Assembly (NCBI RefSeq): GCF_030406905.1
Contig: NZ_CP129137.1
Location: forward strand, 186,001 to 250,000
Length of the DNA: 64,000 nucleotides
Direction of reading: 5' to 3'
Source of the DNA: Streptomyces sp. HUAS CB01
GTDB taxonomy: Bacteria > Actinomycetota > Actinomycetes > Streptomycetales > Streptomycetaceae
Below the pieces are notes generated by a model. That model was not told the DNA's origin. It was given only the letters and a program-made list of their open reading frames with translations, and ran no database searches. A program made the translations under genes and the position numbers. Of the stretch, positions 8,113 to 17,276 are shown piece by piece (the stretch's first letter is position 1; every line of letters starts with the position of its first letter).

Positions 8113-9648
8113 GTGTCACTCGACTCCATGACCGAATCCGTCGACAAGGCAGTCAGCGGGTTCTTCGAACCCATCGCCGGCTGGCTCGGAGACGTCGTCT
8201 TCTACTCCGTACCGGTCGCCGGGACGGAACTCCCCCTGATCGTCGCCTGGCTCGTCGTCGCCGGGCTGGTCTTCTCCACCTGGTTCGGCCTGGTCCAGAT
8301 ACGCAAGTTCCGACTCGCCGTCGACGTGGTGCGCGGGAAGTACGACGAGAAGGGGTCGGCCGGTGAGGTCAACCACTTCCAGGCCCTGACCGCGGCCGTC
8401 TCGGGCACCGTCGGCCTCGGCAACATCGCCGGTGTCGCCGTCGCCGTCTCCATCGGTGGTCCCGGCGCGACGTTCTGGATGATCCTCTGCGGTCTGCTGG
8501 GCATGGCCACGAAGTTCGTCGAGGTCACCCTCGGGGTGAAGTACCGCGAGGTCCACGCCGACGGCACCGTCTCCGGCGGCCCGATGCACTACCTCCCCAA
8601 GGGCCTGGCCGACCGCTTCGGCAAGAAGGGCAGGAGCCTCGGCAAGGTGCTCGCCGTCCTGGCCTCCTTCATGATCCTGTTCTTCGGCCTCTTCGGTGGC
8701 AACCTCTTCCAGGTCAACCAGAGCTACGCGCAGCTCGTCTCCGTCGCCGGCGGCGAGAACGGCGCTCTCGGCTCCTCCGCCGGCGCTCTCTTCTTCGGCA
8801 TCCTCATCGCCGCACTCGTCGGAATCGTGCTCCTCGGCGGCATCCGCTCCATCGCCAACGTCACCAGCAAGCTGGTTCCCGCCATGGCGGGCATCTACAT
8901 CGCCGCCTGTCTGGTCGTCATCCTCGTGAACGTCACGGCGGTGCCCGACGCGGTCGTCACGATCGTCGAGGGCGCGTTCAACCCCGAGGGTGTCGCCGGC
9001 GGTGTCCTCGGCGCACTGATCATCGGTTTCAAGCGCGCAGCGTTCTCCAACGAGGCCGGTCTCGGCTCGGCCCCGATCGCGCACTCCGCGGTGAAGACCA
9101 AGCACCCCGCGAGCGAGGGCCTGGTCGCCCTGCTGGAGCCCTTCATCGACACCGTCATCATCTGCACCATGACGGCCCTCACCATCGTGATCGCCAACCC
9201 GGCGAGCTGGGCCGAAGCGCGTGCGGGTGAGTCGATCGGCGGCGTCACCATCACCTCCGACGCCTTCGGCACCGTGCTGCCCTGGTTCCCGTACATCCTC
9301 ACCATCGCGGTGCTGCTCTTCGCCATCTCGACGGTGCTGACCTGGGGCTACTACTGCCTCAAGGCGTGGACGCACCTCTTCGGCCGCAGCAAGGCCAGCG
9401 AGCTCACCTTCAAGGTGCTCTACACGCTGTTCGCCGTCGCCGGCTCCCTGCTCACGCTGCAGACGCTGATCGACATGGCCGACGCGGTCCTGTTCATGCT
9501 CGCGGTCATCAACATCATCGGCCTCTACCTGCTCGCCCCGGTCGTCAAGCGGGAACTGAACTCCTTCCTGGAGTTCGTCCGCGCCCGCAAGGCCGGCCAG
9601 ACGGACGACGCCGACGACGACCAGGAGCCGGTGAAGACCACCGTCTGA
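8113..9648 (+). CDS. Alanine/glycine:cation symporter (AGCS family)
   Basis: A 511-residue polytopic transporter. Family signatures are GTVGLGNIAGVAVAVSIGGP (about residues 97-117) with ATFWMILCGLLGMATKFVE, and FKRAAFSNEAGLGSAPIAHS near residue 310, both hallmarks of Na+/H+:alanine/glycine symporters. About ten hydrophobic segments follow. GTG start at 8113 with GAGGTAG about 8 bases upstream; an in-frame ATG six codons later is possible. It ends in an acidic tail (DDADDDQE). Single gene closed by strong hairpins. Confidence 0.92.
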   Translation: MSLDSMTESVDKAVSGFFEPIAGWLGDVVFYSVPVAGTELPLIVAWLVVAGLVFSTWFGLVQIRKFRLAVDVVRGKYDEKGSAGEVNHFQALTAAVSGTVGLGNIAGVAVAVSIGGPGATFWMILCGLLGMATKFVEVTLGVKYREVHADGTVSGGPMHYLPKGLADRFGKKGRSLGKVLAVLASFMILFFGLFGGNLFQVNQSYAQLVSVAGGENGALGSSAGALFFGILIAALVGIVLLGGIRSIANVTSKLVPAMAGIYIAACLVVILVNVTAVPDAVVTIVEGAFNPEGVAGGVLGALIIGFKRAAFSNEAGLGSAPIAHSAVKTKHPASEGLVALLEPFIDTVIICTMTALTIVIANPASWAEARAGESIGGVTITSDAFGTVLPWFPYILTIAVLLFAISTVLTWGYYCLKAWTHLFGRSKASELTFKVLYTLFAVAGSLLTLQTLIDMADAVLFMLAVINIIGLYLLAPVVKRELNSFLEFVRARKAGQTDDADDDQEPVKTTV

Positions 9649-9675
9649 CCGCCCTCGCGGTCCGGCTCCTCGGGA

Positions 9676-9757
9676 GGGGTCGCATGCGCTCGCGCCTTGC
9701 GCATGCGGCCCCCACCCACGTTCCCGCAGATGGGACCCCGTCTGGTGGCGGGGCCCC
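9676..9757. terminator. Two hairpins after the symporter gene
   Basis: First hairpin: GGGGTCGCATGCGC (9676-9689) pairs with GCGCATGCGGCCCC (9699-9712). Second: GGGACCCCG (9732-9740) pairs almost fully with CGGGGCCCC (9749-9757). Together they make a convincing Streptomyces-style terminator between the symporter and nhaA. Confidence 0.75.
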
Positions 9758-9870
9758 CTCCTGGATAGGGTGTAAAGAACGCGTCAAGGGACGCGGGGTG
9801 TGCCGGGAAGTCTGGTCGGCGTCAAGGGCGCAGTGTGCCCGCTCCATCGACGGCCCGGAGGCCCCATCCC

Positions 9871-11187
9871 ATGTCAGACGCCCCGCGTCAGCGCACCACG
9901 TTCCTCGGTCTGCTCCCGCTCCCCGAGCGCAACGCCGTGGCCGAGGCCCTGCGCACCGAGACCATCGGCGGACTGGTGCTGCTCGCCGCGGCAGTCGTCG
10001 CCCTCGCCTGGGCGAACACCCCGTGGAGCGACGTCTACGAGCAGATACGCGACTTCCACTTCGGCATCCCCGCCCTCGGCCTCGACCTCTCCGTCGGGCA
10101 CTGGACCTCCGACGGACTGCTCGCGGTCTTCTTCCTGGTCGCCGGGATCGAACTCAAACGAGAGCTCGTCGTCGGTGAACTGCGCACCCCCGCCACCGCC
10201 GCACTACCGGTCATCGCGGCGCTCTGCGGCATGGTCGTGCCCGCCGCGCTGTACGCGGCCGTCGCCACGTCCGGCGGGGGTTCGCTCAACGGCTGGGCCG
10301 TGCCGATGGCCACCGACATCGCCTTCGCACTCGCGGTCCTGGCCGTCCTCAGCACCCATCTGCCGTCGGCACTCCGCGCGTTCCTCCTCACCCTCGCCGT
10401 CGTCGACGACCTCGGCGCGATCCTCATCATCGCGGTCTTCTTCACCAGCGATCTCAACTTCCTGGCCCTGGGGGGAGCCTTCGCCGGGCTGCTCGTCTTC
10501 TACGTGCTCCAGCGCCTGCGGGTGCGGGGCTGGTGGTGGTACGCGCCGCTCGGCGTCGCCATCTGGGCGCTGATGTACAACGGCGGGGTCCACGCCACGG
10601 TGGCAGGCGTCGCCATGGGCCTGATCCTGCGCACCACCCGAGACAAGGGCGAGGACGCGTCCCCCGCCGAGCGCGCCTCGCATCTGCTGCACCCGGTCTC
10701 GGCAGGAGTGGCGGTGCCTCTGTTCGCCCTGTTCGCCGCCGGTGTCGGAGTCTCCGGAGCCGCCCTGGGAGAGGTCTTCACCCGACCCGAGCCACTCGGG
10801 GTGGTGCTGGGCCTGGTCGTCGGCAAGACCCTGGGAATCTTCGCAGGCACGTACCTGGCAGCACGCTTCACCCGCGCCCGGCTGAACCCGGACCTGGCGT
10901 GGGCTGACGTCCTCGCGCTCGCCGTACTGGCCGGGATCGGTTTCACCGTCGCCCTCCTGATCGGCGAGTTGGCCTTCCCGGACCCGGCCCAGGCCGAGCA
11001 CATCAAGGCGGCGGTCCTCGTCGGATCACTGATCGCGGCGGGCCTCGCCGCCCTGCTGATCAGACGCCGCAACGGCATCTACCGGCGCCTGTACGAGGAG
11101 GAGACACGCGACGACGACGCCGACGGCATCCCCGACATCTACCAGCGAGCCGGTTCGGGCCCCGAGGGCGCCGGAACCGTCGGGTGA
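9871..11187 (+). CDS. nhaA: Na+/H+ antiporter NhaA
   Basis: A 438-residue NhaA homologue with the family word LAVVDDLGAI: Asp179-Asp180 correspond to the ion-binding pair Asp163-Asp164 of E. coli NhaA. Other landmarks are GIELKRELVVGEL and MATDIAFALAVLAVL. About twelve hydrophobic segments. I chose ATG 9871 (MSDAPRQ) over the GTG twelve codons upstream because homologous sequence starts there. It exports Na+ in exchange for H+, for pH and salt homeostasis. A small CBS-type frame follows at 11199 with its start near the stop. Confidence 0.93.
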   Translation: MSDAPRQRTTFLGLLPLPERNAVAEALRTETIGGLVLLAAAVVALAWANTPWSDVYEQIRDFHFGIPALGLDLSVGHWTSDGLLAVFFLVAGIELKRELVVGELRTPATAALPVIAALCGMVVPAALYAAVATSGGGSLNGWAVPMATDIAFALAVLAVLSTHLPSALRAFLLTLAVVDDLGAILIIAVFFTSDLNFLALGGAFAGLLVFYVLQRLRVRGWWWYAPLGVAIWALMYNGGVHATVAGVAMGLILRTTRDKGEDASPAERASHLLHPVSAGVAVPLFALFAAGVGVSGAALGEVFTRPEPLGVVLGLVVGKTLGIFAGTYLAARFTRARLNPDLAWADVLALAVLAGIGFTVALLIGELAFPDPAQAEHIKAAVLVGSLIAAGLAALLIRRRNGIYRRLYEEETRDDDADGIPDIYQRAGSGPEGAGTVG

Positions 11188-11198
11188 CGAGGCGCCTC

Positions 11199-11486
11199 AT
11201 GCGCGCCCAGGACCTTGCGGAGCCCTGTCCCTTCGTGACCACGGACGACGACGCGCTCGTCGCGGCCCGGACGCTGACCGAGCAGCAGCTCCCCGCACTC
11301 CTGGTGCTCGACACGGACGGACTGCCCCACGCCGTGATTCCCGGTTCTCAACTCATCCGTGAACGGGTGTCCTTCTGTGCAGGTGACGTTCCGCTGCTCG
11401 CCGCAGGCGCCCCGGTCGCCCGTGGACGGAGGACCGTCCGGGGGAGTGACTCCGCCACCACATTCGCGTTAGTCTCTAACTATTGA
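11199..11486 (+). CDS. Truncated CBS-domain protein
   Basis: The first 60 residues (MRAQDLAEPCPFVTTDDDAL, then LPALLVLDTDGLPHAVIPGS) are the N-terminal half of a CBS pair as seen in actinobacterial CBS proteins associated with transporters. After about residue 65 the similarity stops and the rest (RGRRTVRGSDSATTFALVSNY) looks like read-through. A full protein of this type is at least 150-200 residues, so this is probably a 3'-truncated relic. It lies 11 bases after the nhaA stop. Confidence 0.5.
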   Translation: MRAQDLAEPCPFVTTDDDALVAARTLTEQQLPALLVLDTDGLPHAVIPGSQLIRERVSFCAGDVPLLAAGAPVARGRRTVRGSDSATTFALVSNY

Positions 11487-11499
11487 TAGCGACTAACGC
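11466..11499. promoter_or_regulatory. Likely TetR operator before the FAD hydroxylase
   Basis: GCGTTAGTC (11466-11474) and GACTAACGC (11491-11499) are perfect 9-base inverted arms around an AT-rich centre, 13 bases ahead of the ATG at 11512. The TetR-type gene at the end of this two-gene operon is the natural candidate to bind here and repress both genes. Confidence 0.6.
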
Positions 11500-11511
11500 T
11501 CGGGGTGGGGC

Positions 11512-13047
11512 ATGTCCTCCGTGGTGATCGTCGGGGCCGGGCCAACGGGCCTGGCCCTGGCCTGCGGGCTCGCGGCTTCGGGTGTCCCGGTCCGGATCGT
11601 GGAGAAACGCGACAGGCCCGCGACCACCTCGCGGGCACTCGGCCTCCAGCCGCGCGGAGCCGAGGTGCTGGACCGGCTCGGCGCCCTGGCCGATCTGCCC
11701 GAACGTTCCGTACGCATCTCCCGGGTGGTCACCCACGTGGACGGCAGGCAGATGGCCAGCCTGCAGGTCGGTCGGCCCACGAAACTGGTGACGCGGCCCG
11801 GCCTGCTCATGTCCCAGACAGAGGTCGAAGCAGCCCTGCGACAGCGGCTGAGTGCGCTGGGGGTCGAGGTCGAGTGGGGCAAGGAACTGCTCTCCGTCAC
11901 CCAGGACGCTTCCGGTGTGACGCTGACGTTCCCGGGGGAAGAGCTCCGGTCGGCCTGGCTGGTCGGATGCGACGGCGCCCACAGCCTCGTGCGCAAGGAG
12001 GCGGGAATCGACTTCCCCGGCGTCTCCGTCATCGAGAACTTCCTGCTGGCGGACGTGCAGGCCGATCTGCCCCTACCGTCCGACACGGTGTCCGTGTGGC
12101 TCCGGGCGGACAGCATGCTCGGCGCCTTCCCCCTGCCGGGCGACCACGTCTGGCGCCTCATGGCCCCAGCGCGCCCGGACGCCACGAGTCCCGGAGCCGA
12201 GGGCACGGTCGACGAACTCACGCGGCAACTCCGGCATCACGCCGGCCTCGACCCCTCGGTCGTGGGAAGAGTGCTCTGGTCCTCGACGTTCCGCATCCAT
12301 CGCCGTCTGGCCTCCACCTACCGGCGCGGCCGGATCCTGCTCGCCGGCGACGCCGCCCACATTCACAGTCCGTTCGGGGGCCAGGGAATGAACACCGGGC
12401 TCGGAGACGCGGAGAACCTCGCCTGGAAGCTGGCCATGGTCCTGCACGACGCGGCACCCGGCGCCCTGCTGGACACGTACGAAGCCGAACGCCGGCCCAT
12501 CGCCCGGGAGGTGCTGGCCTCGACGAGTTCCCTCACCCGCATGGTGGTCGGTGACACCCCCCTGGCCCGGGCCGCACGCGACCGTGTGTTCATACCGCTG
12601 ATGAACCGGCCGCTGGTGCAGAGGCTCATCTGGGAGCAGTCGTCACAGCTGAAGATCCACTACCGTCGCGGTCCCCTGGGCGTCCGGCTCACAGAGCGGT
12701 GGCCTCTCGGCATTCCGCAGGCCGGTGACCGGGTGCCCGACGTGCCGTGCACGCGCGCTGACGGCTCCTCCACCCGCCTCCACGCCGAACTCGGAGCCCG
12801 CTGGGCGCTTCTGGTTCCCCCACTCGGCGACGGGGAGGCGCACCGTGCGGTGGCCGAGCGCCACCTCGGGCCGGACACCCCCCTCACTCCCCTGACGCCC
12901 TCCACAGCGCCGTGCCGTCACGTCACACTGGTGAGGCCCGACGGGCACGTGGCCTGGCGGGGCACCTCCACGGCCTCGCTCGACACCTGGTTGAGCACCA
13001 GGCTGGGCACCACGATGCACCACACCCCGGAGAACGAGGACACATGA
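11512..13047 (+). CDS. FAD-dependent aromatic hydroxylase-like monooxygenase
   Basis: A 511-residue class A flavoprotein monooxygenase. It has SSVVIVGAGPTGLALACGLA (FAD, N-terminus), the DG motif LVGCDGAHSLVRKEAGI (about residue 155) and the second FAD motif GRILLAGDAAHIHSPFGGQG (about residue 280) with MNTGLGDAENLAWKLA. These belong to the PheA/TfdB (phenol or pentachlorophenol hydroxylase, RdmE, rifampin monooxygenase) group. The C-terminal 110 residues are the thioredoxin-like domain of that group. It is translationally coupled (ATGA overlap) to a TetR regulator, suggesting inducible detoxification of an aromatic compound; the substrate is unknown. Confidence 0.85.
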   Translation: MSSVVIVGAGPTGLALACGLAASGVPVRIVEKRDRPATTSRALGLQPRGAEVLDRLGALADLPERSVRISRVVTHVDGRQMASLQVGRPTKLVTRPGLLMSQTEVEAALRQRLSALGVEVEWGKELLSVTQDASGVTLTFPGEELRSAWLVGCDGAHSLVRKEAGIDFPGVSVIENFLLADVQADLPLPSDTVSVWLRADSMLGAFPLPGDHVWRLMAPARPDATSPGAEGTVDELTRQLRHHAGLDPSVVGRVLWSSTFRIHRRLASTYRRGRILLAGDAAHIHSPFGGQGMNTGLGDAENLAWKLAMVLHDAAPGALLDTYEAERRPIAREVLASTSSLTRMVVGDTPLARAARDRVFIPLMNRPLVQRLIWEQSSQLKIHYRRGPLGVRLTERWPLGIPQAGDRVPDVPCTRADGSSTRLHAELGARWALLVPPLGDGEAHRAVAERHLGPDTPLTPLTPSTAPCRHVTLVRPDGHVAWRGTSTASLDTWLSTRLGTTMHHTPENEDT

Positions 13048-13631
13048 CCGGCCCGGCAACACCACCCGAGGGCCTGCGCGCACGCAAGAAGGCACAAACG
13101 CGCAGCACGATCCAGGCGGAGGCCCTGCGCCTGTTCCTGAGCCAGGGATACGAGACCACCACCGTCGACCAGATCGCCCGTGCCGCCGGCGTGTCGAGCA
13201 TGACGTTCTTCCGCTACTTCCCCACCAAGGAGTCCGTCGTCGAATCGGACGACTACGACCCCCTCATCGTCCGGCTCATCGAGCGGCGACCGCCCGGGGA
13301 GCACCCTCTGACCGCTCTCCACCAAGCTCTCGCAGAAGGCCTGGCCGCCGTCTACACCACCGACAAGGAGGCACTCCTCGTCCGCACCCGTCTCATCCTG
13401 AGGACTCCGGCGCTGCGCGCCCGCCTCTGGGAGAACCAGCACGCGACGGAACGGATGCTGACGACCGCCCTCGCAGCCCGCTCCGGTGGGGAACCCGACC
13501 TCCCCCTCAGGGTCTACGCCTCCGCCGCCCTCGCCGCGCTCACCACCACGCTGGCCGTCTGGGTGGACGGAGACGGCGAAGGCCACCTGCCCGCCCTCGT
13601 CGACGAGGCCTTCCTGGCTCTGCGCCCGTAG
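13044..13631 (+). CDS. TetR-family transcriptional repressor
   Basis: A 195-residue TetR protein. The helix-turn-helix is TTTVDQIARAAGVSSMTFFR with YFPTKESVVESDDYDPL after it; the rest is the helical ligand domain. Its ATG overlaps the stop of the FAD hydroxylase by four bases. It probably senses the hydroxylase substrate and represses the operon through the inverted repeat at 11466-11499. Confidence 0.9.
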   Translation: MTGPATPPEGLRARKKAQTRSTIQAEALRLFLSQGYETTTVDQIARAAGVSSMTFFRYFPTKESVVESDDYDPLIVRLIERRPPGEHPLTALHQALAEGLAAVYTTDKEALLVRTRLILRTPALRARLWENQHATERMLTTALAARSGGEPDLPLRVYASAALAALTTTLAVWVDGDGEGHLPALVDEAFLALRP

Positions 13632-13956
13632 ACCCGCCCCGTAAGGGCGAGACACGCGGGTTCTCCTCACGGCAACGCGCTGGACGGCCTGACCACTGAC
13701 GGCTGCGGGGCGGGCTGTTGGTCCGCCCGAGCGGTGGCGTCCGGAGCAGAGGCGACGGTCGCGAGGATGCCGGCCACGGAGTGACACGCGCTCGGTTCGA
13801 ACCTGCCGCACGACCGTCCGGGGGACGGTGCCGCGCACCGGTTGCCGGTGTATGAGCGTTCTCGTGTGATGGAGACACAGGCTTCGCACCCCGTTCGTCA
13901 AGGCTTGGGCCGCGTAGGGCACTCGTGTCCGCGGAGTGGCCGGAAGAGGAGTCGAA
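13632..13956. other. Intergenic stretch before the first stress protein gene
   Basis: No gene seen. TTGGGCCGCGTAGGGCACT around 13900 is a poor partial match to the palindrome that marks the dormancy island to the right. The stretch presumably holds the promoter of the universal stress gene. Confidence 0.35.
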
Positions 13957-14844
13957 GTGCATGATCAGCACGCGGCCGGATCGGTAGTGGTGGGAGTGGT
14001 CGAGGCCGAGGGGCAGGAGCAGGTGGCTCTTCGCGCGGCGCACGAGGCCACCCGAGCCGGTACGGGGCTTCGCATCATGCACGCAGCCGAGCGGCCGTCG
14101 ACGCAGGGGCCGGCCGAGGCAGACACGGGTGACGGGACGGATCGGGCGGACCGTGTGATCGCCCGTTTCTCCGAAGCGGTCCACCGGCAGTTCCCGGGCC
14201 TGGCGGTCGAGCAGGAACTCGTCTCCGGTTCACCGGCGGCGGCGCTCATCCACCGGTCGGCCGAAGCGACGCTGATCGTCGTCGGTCATCGGGGGACGGG
14301 AGGCTTCGCCCGGCTGCCACTCGGCTCCGTGAGTCTGCAGGTTGCCACTCACTCCCGGTGCCCGGTCCTCGTCCTCCGGCCCAGTCTCGGCACCGAGCCG
14401 AGCGACAACCGGGTGGTGGTCGGTGTGGACGTCGACGACATTCAGCCGCACGTCATGGAGTTCGCCCTGCATGCTGCCGACACCCCCGGTGCCTGGCTGG
14501 AGGTCGTCCACGCCTCCACACGGCCCGAACTCCTCAGCACCGGCCCCACCGGCCCCCTTCTCCTCGGCCATGAAACACGACCGATCGCCGCGAAGGACCT
14601 GCTGGAGGAGAGGCTGGGCCCTTACCGGTCCCGCTATCCCGACGTGGACATCCGTACACGTGTCGAGCGGGGTCGGCCCGCGAACCTGCTGGTGGACTCC
14701 TCACGCCATGCGAACGTACTGGTGGTGGGCACGCACGGTCGCACCGGTCTGCGAAGACTGATGCTCGGCTCGGTGAGCGGCGAGGTGCTGCACACCGCGG
14801 AGTGCCCAGTCGTCGTGGTGCCCCCTCCGGTTGCGGAGAAGTGA
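13957..14844 (+). CDS. Universal stress protein, two tandem Usp domains
   Basis: About 295 residues. Domain 1 (about 1-140) ends with VGHRGTGGFARLPLGSVSLQ, domain 2 (about 150-290) with VGTHGRTGLRRLMLGSVSGE; both carry the ATP-binding G-2x-G-9x-G-S motif, so this copy should bind ATP twice. The GTG at 13957 is preferred because GAGGAG sits six bases upstream; an earlier in-frame GTG exists at 13936. Such two-domain proteins are a hallmark of the DosR regulon (for example Rv2623). No strong DevR-type box was found right upstream. Confidence 0.85.
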   Translation: MHDQHAAGSVVVGVVEAEGQEQVALRAAHEATRAGTGLRIMHAAERPSTQGPAEADTGDGTDRADRVIARFSEAVHRQFPGLAVEQELVSGSPAAALIHRSAEATLIVVGHRGTGGFARLPLGSVSLQVATHSRCPVLVLRPSLGTEPSDNRVVVGVDVDDIQPHVMEFALHAADTPGAWLEVVHASTRPELLSTGPTGPLLLGHETRPIAAKDLLEERLGPYRSRYPDVDIRTRVERGRPANLLVDSSRHANVLVVGTHGRTGLRRLMLGSVSGEVLHTAECPVVVVPPPVAEK

Positions 14845-15094
14845 CGCTCTCGGACTCAGGTCCACAAGTCCGTGACCAGACGTGCATCCGGCATCTGCAC
14901 AGCCGAAACGTCGAGGGACCGGGAAAGCCGCGCATGAAGGGTGTCCGCCGGCGTCCATCATGGTCTTGTCCTGCGCCGTGCAACTCTCAGCGAGCGAAGC
15001 CGGCTTGCGGGCGAGCACGCGGGCGTCGACGGTCTTGCACTCGGCGAGCGCCTGACCACGGTGCTGCCGTGAGCATCCGCTCCGTGCCCTTCGC

Positions 15095-15727
15095 TCACTC
15101 TCCCCGACGGCCGGACCATCGTGGTTCGACGGCCGCCCACTCGGCCTCCCACGCCTCCAGCGTCCGACCCTCGAGCCGACGGTCACGGAAGCCGGTCACG
15201 GCCGCGGCTGCACCGGCGAGCACGGTGAACACCGACACGCCCGCGAGTGCCGAGGCCATGGCCATGTCGGCGTCCGTAGGAGGCTTCGGGACAACACGCC
15301 CGTGTTCGTCGACCCAGATCAGGACCACGCTTCCGGCCGCGGTGCCGAGCGGCACCTCGACGACGCCCCGGTGCGCGCCGCTCCCCGGCCGGCTCCAGGT
15401 CGCGTCGGCCAGTGCCGCATCCGGCACCCCGGAGCGGGTGTCACTCGCGCTCGTCACGGCCTCGGTCACCGTGGTCGCCCTCACCTGGTGCCGCTCTTCG
15501 TCGAGCACGCGGCGGTGCTCGCTGGTCCACGTGGCCCGGACGGCCGCCACCGCCAGCACCAGCGCTACGAGCACGGCGAGGGCCCCTTCCACCATCAGGC
15601 GGCTGTGGGCCCGGTCCGCCGGGCGGACCAAGGGCCTCGCGTCCCTGCCTGCCGCACGGACCAGGTGCCTCCACAGAGTGTTCCCTGCCGCGCCGTGGGG
15701 CCTCGGCTCGGAGAGTTCGTTCGTCAT
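15095..15727 (-). CDS. Rv1733c-family membrane protein
   Basis: A 210-residue protein with two transmembrane helices, VEGALAVLVALVLAVAAVRA (about 45-65) and SALAGVSVFTVLAGAAAAV near residue 160. Between them is an extracellular domain with GSVVLIWVDEHGRVVPKPPT. The layout and the WVDE(H)G signature match the Rv1733c family, a DosR-induced membrane protein of M. tuberculosis and abundant in Streptomyces. Function unknown. ATG at 15727. A GGGGCCGGTCGGCCC box lies 126 bases upstream (15853-15867). Confidence 0.8.
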   Translation of the reverse strand: MTNELSEPRPHGAAGNTLWRHLVRAAGRDARPLVRPADRAHSRLMVEGALAVLVALVLAVAAVRATWTSEHRRVLDEERHQVRATTVTEAVTSASDTRSGVPDAALADATWSRPGSGAHRGVVEVPLGTAAGSVVLIWVDEHGRVVPKPPTDADMAMASALAGVSVFTVLAGAAAAVTGFRDRRLEGRTLEAWEAEWAAVEPRWSGRRGE

Positions 15728-15852
15728 GACGGGCCTCCCGTCGTGGACCGCCCGGAGCCGGCAGCAGGCAATGCCCTCCGGCTCGATGTCGCGCTGCCTC
15801 CACCCTCGGTGGTGTGCTCCCGTGCGCGTAGGGGGCGACCTTCCCTCTCCCA

Positions 15853-15963
15853 GGGGCCGGTCGGCCCAGGATGAACAGGATGAAGAGGCCTCGGCGGGCA
15901 CCACGCCCCGCCTCCCGCCCCCGCGGCGGGCCTCTCGGCCCTTGGGCACGGCCCCATCAGCCC
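15853..15963. promoter_or_regulatory. DevR/OsdR-type boxes in a divergent promoter
   Basis: GGGGCCGGTCGGCCC (15853-15867), GGGCCTCTCGGCCC (15928-15941) and the weaker GGCCCCATCAGCCC (15950-15963). The first is placed for the Rv1733c-like gene on the left; the last two, centred about 22 bp apart, are placed 81-116 bases before the CBS-BON gene at 16044. They fit the consensus drawn from the whole window, GGGRCCGNNCGGYCCC. Confidence 0.65.
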
Positions 15964-16043
15964 TATCCCGGGTGGGGGTCGCCGGCTGACGCTGGGGGTG
16001 CCGGGAGACGGGGCGCTCCGGACGGCGCCGAAGGGAGCCCGTG

Positions 16044-16775
16044 ATGAGGCACAGCAAGATCGGCAGTCTCATGGTGCGGAACGTGGTCGCGGTGGCGCCC
16101 GAGTCGTCCTTCAAGCAGATCGCCGGACTGCTCGATGAGCACCGGATCAGTGGCGTTCCGGTCGTGGATTCCGAGCGCCGGGTGATCGGGGTGGTCTCCG
16201 AGACCGATCTGGTCCTGCGCCGGCCAGGTCTCGCGCCGGAGTGGGAGGCCGCCCCGGGTGCGCAGACGGAACTCGTCGCGGGCTCCCCGGACAGCGACGG
16301 GCCCGCGCCGACCGCGGCGGACCTGATGTCCGCGCCCGCCGTCACCGTCGACGTCGAGGAAACCGTTGCGGGGGCGGCACGCACCATGGCCGCCCATCGC
16401 GTGGAACGCCTGCCCGTTGTCGACCGCGAGCGACGTCTGATGGGAATGGTGACCCGGCGCGATCTCCTGCAGGTGTTCCTTCGACCGGATGCCGAGATCC
16501 GGGAGGAGATCGTCGAGGATCTCTTCGAGCGCACACTGTGGTTGCCGCCGGGGAAGCTCACGGTCCGCGTGGTCGAGGGAGTGGTGACCCTCGATGGGCA
16601 GCTGGAGCGGCTCAGCGACGTTCTGGTCGCCGTCCGACTGGTCCGGCAGACGGACGGAGTCGTCACCGTCATCGACAGGTTGCGTCACGACTTCGACGAC
16701 ACGCCTGTGGGCCGCGCAACCGGTCCGGCAGGAGAGGCCCGGCGCCGGAAGGCAGTCGGGGAGCGCTCCCCCTGA
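16044..16775 (+). CDS. CBS-pair plus BON domain protein (copy 1)
   Basis: About 243 residues: two CBS motifs (KIGSLMVRNVVAVAPESSFK...GVVSETDL, and TAADLMSAPAVTVDVEE...MVTRRDLLQVF) followed by a BON-like C-terminal domain (KLTVRVVEGVVTLDGQLERL, then DGVVTVIDRL). CBS pairs bind adenosine nucleotides; BON domains bind membranes or partners. The CBS-BON combination is typical of Streptomyces and no reaction is known. ATG 16044 is better spaced from GGGAG than the GTG just upstream. It is one of six CBS-BON copies on the island, probably induced via the boxes at 15928-15963. Confidence 0.85.
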   Translation: MRHSKIGSLMVRNVVAVAPESSFKQIAGLLDEHRISGVPVVDSERRVIGVVSETDLVLRRPGLAPEWEAAPGAQTELVAGSPDSDGPAPTAADLMSAPAVTVDVEETVAGAARTMAAHRVERLPVVDRERRLMGMVTRRDLLQVFLRPDAEIREEIVEDLFERTLWLPPGKLTVRVVEGVVTLDGQLERLSDVLVAVRLVRQTDGVVTVIDRLRHDFDDTPVGRATGPAGEARRRKAVGERSP

Positions 16776-16859
16776 ACCTGTTTCGGAACACGGGTCGGCG
16801 GTGCCCGGTCCGGGTCAGGGCCTCGGTGACGATCGTGACGCGGTCAGGCCGGCGTATCG

Positions 16860-17205
16860 CGTGCCCGGTGGCTGCGTCGCGCCCCTCAGGTGCGCCCGCT
16901 TGATCGTGGATCGAGCGGGACCATCTGTCCGCCCCGTCGGCCAGGGCCCGCAGCGCGTCCAGGGCCTGGTTCCGCACGCCCTCGCGCTGGTAACGGCGGA
17001 GCACCCGATACAGGTTCGACCACAGCCGATACGGTTCGGGCACGTCTCGCCACGGGCACCCCGCCCGGACCGGCGCCGGATCCCGTCGACCTGCCGACAC
17101 AGATTCCGCGCCGGCCGAGCGCACGCTGCGACCGCTAGGAACGCCTCGACCGCCGCCCCGGGCCCATCCGTGAGCTCATGCCGCCCAACTACGTCGACCA
17201 CAGGC
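16860..17205 (-). mobile_element. IS5-family transposase remnant
   Basis: On the minus strand, GRHELTDGPGAAVEAFLAV (transposase N-terminus) is followed in another frame by VRAGCPWRDVPEPYRLWSNL, then YRVLRRYQREGVRNQALDAL and finally the scrambled SVDST/RAHQHAAG region. These are the classic landmarks of the first half of an IS5-group transposase. Frameshifts and loss of the second half make it inactive. It lies between the CBS-BON gene and the YCII gene. No flanking inverted repeats were identified. Confidence 0.7.
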
Positions 17206-17276
17206 CTGCAGCGTGGCGAAACCGCAGGTCACGAGCCCCTTCCGAACCAGCCCCAGCCGCGGCGGGTCGTCAACGA